Below, one piece after another: positions 58,384 through 64,000 of a stretch of 64,000 nt of DNA. The position numbers and the translations under genes are program-made. This DNA is from Streptomyces sp. V3I7 (GTDB taxonomy: Bacteria; Actinomycetota; Actinomycetes; Streptomycetales; Streptomycetaceae): NCBI RefSeq assembly GCF_030817495.1, contig NZ_JAUSZK010000001.1:5373001-5437000 (forward strand), given 5' to 3'. Each line of letters starts with the position of its first letter. Within the stretch, counting starts at the first letter, position 1. Under the pieces are notes generated by a model. The model saw only the letters and a list, made by a program, of their open reading frames with translations. It did no database searches and was not told where the DNA came from.

Positions 58384-58670
58384 CCGTCCCGCCTCCCGTC
58401 CTTCTCGCGGTCTTCGGCGCGGTCCTCGTCGCGGCCGCGTCTGCGCACCTTGCGTGCCGTGAGCAGGATCAGCAGCGGGGTCAGCGCGGAGCCGACGGCC
58501 AGCTGCGACAGGGCCACGTCGGGGGCCTGGAGCACGGTGAACAGCACGGCGAGGGTGAGTCCGAGCAGGGACAGCATCAGCGCCTGGCGCACGGGGTCGT
58601 CCGTCGCGACGGCGGCCGTGGCCGCGGCGGCGACGAGCAGCAGGCTCACCGCGACGAGGACGTCATCCAT
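58380..58670 (-). CDS. DUF4040 (MbhD-like) Mrp complex subunit
   Basis: 96 residues from the ATG at 58670, overlapping the F/G gene by 8 nt. Two to three helices with VRQALMLSLLGLTLAVLFTVLQAPDVALSQLAVGSALTPLLILL match the DUF4040/MbhD module that in large MrpA proteins sits between the ND5-like part and MbhE. The C-terminus is very basic/acidic. Its separation as a gene shows this operon carries a split MrpA C-terminus without the large ND5-like A subunit. Confidence 0.87.
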   Translation of the reverse strand: MDDVLVAVSLLLVAAAATAAVATDDPVRQALMLSLLGLTLAVLFTVLQAPDVALSQLAVGSALTPLLILLTARKVRRRGRDEDRAEDREKDGRRDG

Positions 58671-59151
58671 GCTCGGGCTCCTCCGGCTCCTTCTGTTTCT
58701 CCGGCTCCTTCGGCTGCCGGCCGCCGAGCGCGCGCGAGGCGACCACATTGCCCGTGATCAACAGCGCCCCGACGACCAGGAGTTTGGCCATCGCCCGGCC
58801 CGGCCCGGTCACCACGCACAGGGGGATGACGACCAGCACGGTGAGGGCGACGGCCGCGAGGACGCCACCGCGTGTGCGGGGCGGGTCGCGTTCCAGGTCG
58901 GCGGCCAGCAGGCGTGCGTACACGAGCGTCCCGGCGGGGCCGAGCACGGCGAGGACCAGCGCCAGGTCGACGTACGACGTGCGGCCGTACCCCTGGGCCA
59001 GCAGCAGGAAGACCAGGCACACGACGAGGGTGGCCGTGTTCTGGGCGACGACCCGGCGGCGCAGCGGACCGGTCGCGACGCCGCGGACCGCGGGCCCGAG
59101 GCCCACCACCAGCAGGAAGAGCGCCGCCACCGACCACGGCCAGGAGGTCAC
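58663..59151 (-). CDS. Mrp antiporter subunits F and G, probable fusion
   Basis: 162 residues; the GTG at 59151 overlaps the mnhE stop (GTGA). Residues 1-85 fit MrpF: VAALFLLVVGLGPAVRGVATGP, VAQNTATLVVCLVFLLLAQGYGRTSYVDLALVLAVLGPAGTLVYAR, with the conserved D in the second helix. Residues 95-145 (GVLAAVALTVLVVIPLCVVT, then AKLLVVGALLITGNVVASRA) resemble MrpG. F and G are normally adjacent genes; here they read as one ORF. The tail is Lys/Glu-rich. Confidence 0.8.
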   Translation of the reverse strand: MTSWPWSVAALFLLVVGLGPAVRGVATGPLRRRVVAQNTATLVVCLVFLLLAQGYGRTSYVDLALVLAVLGPAGTLVYARLLAADLERDPPRTRGGVLAAVALTVLVVIPLCVVTGPGRAMAKLLVVGALLITGNVVASRALGGRQPKEPEKQKEPEEPEHG

Positions 59152-59324
59152 CGGTCGACCACCGCCCGCCGGGCGGCCCCGGCCGCGAGCGCCCCGAGGG
59201 CGGCCACCGAGCCGCCGACCAGCAGTTCCAGCCCGTCGACGCGGCTGATCAGCACCAGCCACAGCGCCCAGAGCGCGGCCCACCAGGCGAGGAACTCGGC
59301 GACCGCGCCGGCCTTCGCCCTCAC
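59148..59324 (-). CDS. mnhE: Mrp antiporter subunit E, unusually short
   Basis: 58 residues from the GTG at 59324, which follows GGAGGAGG; a GTG at 59339 would add 5 residues. The sequence WWAALWALWLVLISRVDGLELLVGGSVAALGALAA matches the N-terminal two helices of MnhE, where the family normally runs to about 150-170 residues. The C-terminal soluble half is missing. First gene of the Mrp operon by position; divergent from the urate-degradation operon across about 290 bp. Confidence 0.75.
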   Translation of the reverse strand: MRAKAGAVAEFLAWWAALWALWLVLISRVDGLELLVGGSVAALGALAAGAARRAVVDR

Positions 59325-59463
59325 CCCGGCCTCCTCCACCGCACGACGGTCCGACCCGACGGTCCAATACGTCCGACATGAAACCACCCGGCGCCGCCGC
59401 CCCACCAGCGCCACGCGAGGCCCGCGGGCCGGGGCACGAGGGCATCCACCGCACCCCAAATCT

Positions 59464-59504
59464 TCAACAAACTGTTGACGCTGTGGCGCGGAGGGCGTTA
59501 GCTG
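59464..59504 (+). promoter_or_regulatory. Candidate promoter and operator palindrome for the urate-degradation operon
   Basis: TCAACA-AAC-TGTTGA (59464-59478) is a perfect 6+6 palindrome. Its right arm overlaps TTGACG (59475-59480), which is spaced 18 bp from TAGCTG (59499-59504), a plausible sigma-HrdB-type -35/-10 pair. A repressor bound at the palindrome would block this promoter. It lies 110 bp before the GTG of the OHCU/HIU gene. Confidence 0.5.
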
Positions 59505-59614
59505 GCGGCAGCCCGTCGGCACGACGGCGGGTCCGCCCACGCAGCAGCCGAGACCACCGCACAGCACAGGCAACGCCGTTCACGACACGGCCGTTCGCGG
59601 CCACGGAGGCGTCC

Positions 59615-60508
59615 GTGACGTCGACTTCACCGCCGCCGGGCCTGGCCCGGTTCAACGCCCTCGAGGAGCCCGCGGCCCTGGCCGTGCTCCTCCAGACGTG
59701 CGCCTCGGCCGCCTGGGCCCGGCGCCTGCTCGCCGCCCGCCCCTACGCCACCACCGGCGCCCTCTGCGCCGCCGGTGACGCCGCCATGGCCGAGCTGACC
59801 GCCGAGGACCTGGCCGAGGCGATGGCCGGGCACCCGCCGATCGGCCGCCCCACGCCGGGCGATCCGGCGTCGGCGCGCGAGCAGCGGGGCATGGCCGGTG
59901 CGTCCGAGGAGCTCAAGGCGGAGATGCTGGAACTGAACCTGGCCTACCAGGAGAAGTTCGGCCACGTCTTCCTGATCTGCGCCACCGGCCGCACCGCCGA
60001 GCAGATGCGCGACGCGGCCCGGGAGCGGCTCGGCAACGCGCCGGAGCGGGAACGCGAGGTCGTGCGCACCGAGCTGGGCAGGATCAACCGCATCCGCCTC
60101 GCCCGACTCGCCGAAGAGGACGCCCCCGCCATGACCGACCCGACCGGTACCACCGCCTCGGTCTCCACCCACATCCTGGACACCTCGGTCGGCCGTCCCG
60201 CCGAGGGCGTCGGCGTACGGCTGTCCGCACGGAGCGGCCGGAGCGCGGACTGGCGGCCGGCCGGCGGCTCCGCGACCGACGCCGACGGACGGTGCAAGGA
60301 CCTTCCGGCTCTGCCCGCCGGGACCACGCACGCCCGGCTCGACTTCGCCGTCGAGCCGTACCTGGAGCAGCGGGAACCCGGTCCGGACAGCACCGCGGGG
60401 GCGTTCTTCCCCGAGGTGGCGGTCACCTTCGCCGTCGAGGCCGGGGAGCACTACCACGTACCGCTGCTGCTGAACCCGTTCGGCTACTCCGTATACCGAG
60501 GGAGCTAG
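59615..60508 (+). CDS. Bifunctional OHCU decarboxylase / 5-hydroxyisourate hydrolase (allantoin-synthase-like fusion)
   Basis: 297 residues from the GTG at 59615, with GGAGG 5 nt upstream. Residues 1-170: OHCU decarboxylase (FNALEEPAALAVLLQTCAS, AGHPPIGRPTPG with the catalytic His, EKFGHVFLICATGRTAEQM). From about 173: a transthyretin-like HIU hydrolase beginning MTDPTGTTASVSTHILDTS, with GVGVRL and the C-terminal FGYSVYRGS signature. It converts the unstable urate-oxidase product to S-allantoin. Bacteria usually keep these as two genes, whereas plants have the fused allantoin synthase. The internal ATG near 60131 could also start a separate HIU hydrolase. Confidence 0.93.
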   Translation: MTSTSPPPGLARFNALEEPAALAVLLQTCASAAWARRLLAARPYATTGALCAAGDAAMAELTAEDLAEAMAGHPPIGRPTPGDPASAREQRGMAGASEELKAEMLELNLAYQEKFGHVFLICATGRTAEQMRDAARERLGNAPEREREVVRTELGRINRIRLARLAEEDAPAMTDPTGTTASVSTHILDTSVGRPAEGVGVRLSARSGRSADWRPAGGSATDADGRCKDLPALPAGTTHARLDFAVEPYLEQREPGPDSTAGAFFPEVAVTFAVEAGEHYHVPLLLNPFGYSVYRGS

Positions 60509-60513
60509 CGCAT

Positions 60514-61413
60514 ATGCCCACCCTGGGACAGAACCAGTACGGCAAGGCCGAGTGCCGCGTCGTCAGGATCACGCGGAACGGCGCCACCCACCGCATCAAG
60601 GATCTCAACGTCTCCGTGTCGCTGAGCGGCGCCATGGACGAGGTCCACTACTCCGGCGCCAACGCCACCGTCCTGCCGACCGACACCACCAAGAACACGG
60701 TGTACGCGTTCGCCAAGGAGCACGGCATCGACTCCGCCGAGCAGTTCGGCATCCACCTCGCCCGCCACTTCGTCGCCTCGCAGGAGCCGATACACCGGGC
60801 GCGGGTCCGCATCGAGGAGTACGCCTGGGAGCGGATCGCGACCTGCGAGGGCGAGCCGGCCCCGCACTCCTTCGTCCGCAAGGGCCAGGAGACCCGGCTC
60901 GCGCAGGTCACCTACGACGGCTCCGCCTGGGAGGTCGTGTCGGGGCTGGCCGACCTGGTGGTCCTGAACTCGACCGACTCCGAGTTCCGGGGCTACGTCA
61001 AGGACAAGTACACGACGCTCCCGGAGGCGTACGACCGCGTCCTCGCCACCGAGGTCACCGCCCGCTGGCGGCTGAACTGGACCGACGACGCGCAGCCGGC
61101 GCCCGACTGGGACGCCTCCTACGCGCGGGCCCGCGCGGACCTGCTCCAGGCCTTCGCCGAGACGTACTCCCTCTCCCTCCAGCAGACGCTGTACCGGATG
61201 GGCTCCCGGATCATCGAGCGGCAGGACGACATCGACGAGGTCCGCCTCTCCCTGCCGAACAAGCACCACTTCCTCGTCGACCTCGAACCCTTCGGGCTGA
61301 AGAACGACAACGAGGTGTACGTCGCCGCCGACCGGCCCTACGGCCTGATCGAGGCCACCGTCCTGCGCGACGGCTGCGAGGCGCGCATCCCGGTGGACCT
61401 CACCAACCTCTGA
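60514..61413 (+). CDS. Urate oxidase (uricase)
   Basis: 299 residues from the ATG at 60514, 5 nt after the previous stop. Cofactor-free uricase of two T-fold domains: YGKAECRVVRITRNGATHRIKDLNV, LPTDTTKNTVYAFAKEHG (the Thr that activates O2), LVVLNSTDSEFRGYVKDKYTTLPEAYDRVLATEV and SLPNKHHFLVDL. It oxidises urate to 5-hydroxyisourate, the substrate of the HIU hydrolase half of the preceding gene. Full family length. Confidence 0.97.
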   Translation: MPTLGQNQYGKAECRVVRITRNGATHRIKDLNVSVSLSGAMDEVHYSGANATVLPTDTTKNTVYAFAKEHGIDSAEQFGIHLARHFVASQEPIHRARVRIEEYAWERIATCEGEPAPHSFVRKGQETRLAQVTYDGSAWEVVSGLADLVVLNSTDSEFRGYVKDKYTTLPEAYDRVLATEVTARWRLNWTDDAQPAPDWDASYARARADLLQAFAETYSLSLQQTLYRMGSRIIERQDDIDEVRLSLPNKHHFLVDLEPFGLKNDNEVYVAADRPYGLIEATVLRDGCEARIPVDLTNL

Positions 61414-61441
61414 CCACCCCAGGGACGACCAAGGACGGACC

Positions 61442-62839
61442 ATGGCAGCCACGGCCACGGCAGCAGCCCAGCGCATCGTCATCGAGCACTGCGCGATCGC
61501 GACGGTCGACGCGGACGACACGGAGTACGCGAGCGGGTACGTCGTCATCGCGGGCAACCGCATCGAGGCGCTCGGCGAGGGCAGGGCCCCCGAGGGCCTG
61601 GAGAACGTCGTACGCCGCATCGACGCGACCGGGCACCTGGTGACTCCCGGCCTGATCAACACCCACCACCACTTCTACCAGTGGCTCACCCGGGGCCTGG
61701 CCACCGACCACAACCTGTTCGACTGGCTGGTCGCGCTCTACCCGACGTGGGCGCGCATCGACGAGCCGATGGTGCACACGGCCGCGCGGGGCTCCCTGGC
61801 GATGATGGCCCGCGGCGGCGTCACCACCGCCATGGACCACCACTACGTCTACCCGCGGGGCACCGGCGACCTCTCCGGCGCCGTCATCCGCGCCGCCCGC
61901 GAGCTGGGCGTCCGCTTCACCCTCGCCCGCGGCTCGATGGACCGCGGCGAGAAGGACGGCGGCCTCCCGCCGGACTTCGCCGTCGAGTCCCTGGAGGACG
62001 CGCTCGCCGCGACCGAGGAGACCGTACGGCGGCACCACGACCCCTCGTTCGACGCGATGACCCAGGTCGCCGTCGCCCCCTGCTCGCCGTTCTCGGTCTC
62101 GACCGAACTGATGCGGCAGAGCGCTGAGTTGGCGCGCCGACTCGGCGTACGGCTGCACACGCACGGCTCGGAGACGGTCGAGGAGGAAGAGTTCTGCCAC
62201 GAGCTGTTCGGCATGGGCCCGACCGACTACTTCGCCTCGACGGGCTGGCTCGGCGAGGACGTGTGGATGGCGCACTGCGTCCACATGAACGACTCCGACA
62301 TCGCCGCCTTCGCCCGGACCGGGACCGGCGTCGCCCACTGCCCCTCCTCCAACGCCCGCCTGGCCGCCGGGATCGCCCGCGTCCCCGACATGCTGGCGGC
62401 GGGCGTCCCGGTGGGCCTCGGCGTGGACGGAACGGCGTCCAACGAGTCCGGCGAACTCCACACCGAACTGCGCAACGCCCTGCTCATCAACCGCCTGGGC
62501 ACCCACCGCGAGGCCGCCCTGAACGCCCGCCAGGCGCTGCGCCTGGGGACGTACGGCGGCGCCCAAGTCCTGGGCCGGGCCGGGGAGACCGGCTCGCTGG
62601 AGCCGGGCAAGCTCGCCGACCTCGTTCTGTGGAACCTCGACACGCTCGCCCACGCCTCGATCGCCGACCCGGTGGCCGCCCTCGTCCTCGGCGCGGCGGC
62701 ACCGGTCACGGCCTCCTTCGTCAACGGCCGCCAGATCGTGGAGAACGGGCGTCTGCTGCACGCCGACGAGGATGAGATCGCCCGCGCCACGCGGGAGGAG
62801 GCGCGGCGGCTGGCGCGGGTCGCCGCGGGTGAGGGGTGA
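61442..62839 (+). CDS. Amidohydrolase, probably 8-oxoguanine deaminase
   Basis: 465 residues from the ATG at 61442, with AAGGAC upstream. The amidohydrolase metal site is intact: TPGLINTHHHFYQWLTRG (H-x-H), LGVRLHTHGSETVEEEEF (His), WMAHCVHM (His) and GLGVDGTASNESG (Asp). The context (FYQ, SETVEEEEFC) resembles the 8-oxoguanine/isoxanthopterin deaminase subgroup rather than guanine deaminase. It would deaminate a purine for the urate pathway; exact substrate not proven. Last gene of the operon. Confidence 0.88.
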   Translation: MAATATAAAQRIVIEHCAIATVDADDTEYASGYVVIAGNRIEALGEGRAPEGLENVVRRIDATGHLVTPGLINTHHHFYQWLTRGLATDHNLFDWLVALYPTWARIDEPMVHTAARGSLAMMARGGVTTAMDHHYVYPRGTGDLSGAVIRAARELGVRFTLARGSMDRGEKDGGLPPDFAVESLEDALAATEETVRRHHDPSFDAMTQVAVAPCSPFSVSTELMRQSAELARRLGVRLHTHGSETVEEEEFCHELFGMGPTDYFASTGWLGEDVWMAHCVHMNDSDIAAFARTGTGVAHCPSSNARLAAGIARVPDMLAAGVPVGLGVDGTASNESGELHTELRNALLINRLGTHREAALNARQALRLGTYGGAQVLGRAGETGSLEPGKLADLVLWNLDTLAHASIADPVAALVLGAAAPVTASFVNGRQIVENGRLLHADEDEIARATREEARRLARVAAGEG

Positions 62840-62871
62840 GGGGTGAGCGGGGCGGCGGCAGGCGGGCGGGG

Positions 62872-64000
62872 CTAGGAGCCGGAACCGGGCTCGGGCTTCT
62901 CCGGTTCGGGCTCGGGGTGGGGCTCGGGGTCCTCCGGGTTGCCCTGGTGAGCCTTGTGAGGGCCGCTGTCCGGGGCCGGTCCGATACGGATCCGGAACTT
63001 GCCGGCGAACCTGCGGTGTCCCGCGATGACCGCGTGCTCGATGGCCTCCGCGCCCTTGTCCTCGCGCACGATCAGCGGGTCCCGCCGCAGGTCGCGCATC
63101 AGGGCCCAGCACAGGCCCACCATCACCAGGGTGAACGGGGCGGCGACGAGGATCGTCAGATTCTGCAGGCCGGTGAGCGCGTCACCCGCACCGCCGCCGA
63201 TCAGCAGCATGATGGCCGCCACCGCGCCGGTGAGCACGCCCCAGAAGATGACGGCGGGCTTGGTCGGCTCGATCGAGCCACGCTGCGAGAGGGTGCCCAT
63301 CACGATCGAAGCGGCGTCGGCGCCGGAGACGAAGAAGATCGCGACGAGGATCATCACCAGCAGGCTCGTCGCGGTGGCGACCGGGTACTGCTGGAGCACG
63401 CCGAACAGCTGCCCCTCCTGGGTGGTCACGCCCGCCAGCCGCCCCTCCTCGTCCAGGCGCATCGCCGTACCGCCGAAGATGGCGAACCAGACCAGGCTGA
63501 CCGCGCTCGGCACCAGGATCACGCCGCCCACGAACTGCCGGATGGTGCGGCCGCGGCTGATCCGGGCGATGAACATGCCGACGAACGGCGTCCACGAGAT
63601 CCACCACGCCCAGTAGAAGACCGTCCAGTTGGACAGCCAGTCGGCGACGCCCTTGCCGCTCGACGCCTCAGTACGCCCGGCCAGCTGCGGCAGGTCGTTG
63701 AGGAACGCGGCGACCGAGGTCGGGATCAGGTCGAGGATGAGGATCGTCGGGCCCGCCACGAACACGAAGACGGCGAGAATCAGCGCCAGCACCATGTTGA
63801 TGTTGGACAGCCACTGGATGCCCTTCTCCACGCCGGACACGGCGGACAGCACGAACGCCGCGGTCAGCACGGCGATGACGACGACGAGCAGGCCCGTACC
63901 GACGGTGCCCAGCCAGCCCAGCACCCGGATGCCGCTGCTGATCTGCAGCGTGCCGAGGCCGAGGGACGCGGCGGAGCCGAACAGCGTGGCGAAGATGGCC
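62872..64000 (-). CDS. BCCT family (betaine/choline/carnitine) transporter, N-terminus beyond window
   Basis: About 375 C-terminal residues; the frame is open to the window edge and the start lies outside. It has the BCCT substrate-binding helix signature: FYWAWWISWTPFVGMFIARISRGRTIRQF. Before it comes QWLSNINMVLALILAVFVFVAGP, and after it FFVSGADAASIVMGTLSQ. The long C-terminal tail is acidic and Pro-rich (EDPEPHPEPEPEKPEPGSG) and may be an osmosensing extension. It imports trimethylammonium compounds by sodium or proton symport. It converges on the urate operon, with 32 nt between stops. Confidence 0.93.
   Translation of the reverse strand, partial: AIFATLFGSAASLGLGTLQISSGIRVLGWLGTVGTGLLVVVIAVLTAAFVLSAVSGVEKGIQWLSNINMVLALILAVFVFVAGPTILILDLIPTSVAAFLNDLPQLAGRTEASSGKGVADWLSNWTVFYWAWWISWTPFVGMFIARISRGRTIRQFVGGVILVPSAVSLVWFAIFGGTAMRLDEEGRLAGVTTQEGQLFGVLQQYPVATATSLLVMILVAIFFVSGADAASIVMGTLSQRGSIEPTKPAVIFWGVLTGAVAAIMLLIGGGAGDALTGLQNLTILVAAPFTLVMVGLCWALMRDLRRDPLIVREDKGAEAIEHAVIAGHRRFAGKFRIRIGPAPDSGPHKAHQGNPEDPEPHPEPEPEKPEPGSGS

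Noticed and set aside
1..64000. tRNA, rRNA, prophage, insertion sequence or attachment site
   Set aside because: No cloverleaf-like sequence, transposase, integrase or paired terminal repeat was seen on either strand by eye.

Overview
This 64 kb window is high-GC actinobacterial chromosome, almost certainly Streptomyces. The evidence is strong third-position GC bias, frequent GTG starts, many 1-4 nt start/stop overlaps, a complete mce lipid-import operon, PucR, GntR, TrmB-type and LAL regulators, and an RNA polymerase alpha protein of typical Streptomyces sequence. I saw no rRNA or tRNA genes, CRISPR array, insertion sequence, integrase or prophage.

Layout. 1-2160: the end of a secreted CBM2 protein, an ATP-grasp protein, and a decayed patch with an amputated AMP-ligase next to an orphan C-terminus. 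2352-7024: a PucR-type regulator, two GNAT acetyltransferases, and a stand-alone rpoA facing a small CarD/tudor-like gene. 7166-10498: a small upstream ORF, rsgA, and an alkylation-repair pair (Ada-AlkA fusion plus Ogt). 10659-13755: a secreted SGNH hydrolase, a gene remnant, a DUF456 membrane protein and a two-HTH regulator. 14100-20103: a PP2C-like protein with a HATPase, a DUF2637 protein, an iron-box-controlled FhuF-type reductase, a GntR regulator and a helical-repeat protein. 20242-28517: a PucR regulator divergent from a xanthine dehydrogenase operon (FAD, 2Fe-2S, Mo subunits, XdhC), then a LanC-like protein. 28593-37479: an SRPBCC protein, a phosphoribosyltransferase, a secreted trypsin, a giant LAL regulator and two acyl-CoA ligases. 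49787-38800 on the minus strand: the mce operon (ATPase, two YrbE permeases, MceA-F, two Mce-associated proteins), with two small genes behind it. 49982-55375: a membrane-tethered sigma-70-like protein, a lytic transglycosylase, an HTH pair, UdgX and a paralogous pair of acidic proteins. 59324-55406 on the minus strand: an Mrp-type antiporter operon. 59615-62839: urate degradation (a fused OHCU decarboxylase/HIU hydrolase, urate oxidase, an amidohydrolase). 62872-64000: part of a BCCT transporter.

Purine catabolism is split. Hypoxanthine/xanthine oxidation sits at 22-27 kb under a PucR regulator, and urate to allantoin sits at 59-63 kb, probably behind an operator-like palindrome. The amidohydrolase may feed guanine-type bases into the same route. 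The mce operon is a self-contained lipid importer and the Mrp operon a cation/proton antiporter.

The observations most worth a second look are: the isolated rpoA copy beside a CarD-like gene; an AlkA domain whose catalytic Asp position is Ala; the OHCU/HIU fusion, which parallels plant allantoin synthase; an ECF-like sigma factor with a membrane anchor and Pro-rich tail; two decayed loci (1.1-2.2 kb and 11.9-12.2 kb), the second with repeated stop-codon cassettes; and a 34 bp exact duplication at the start of mceC.
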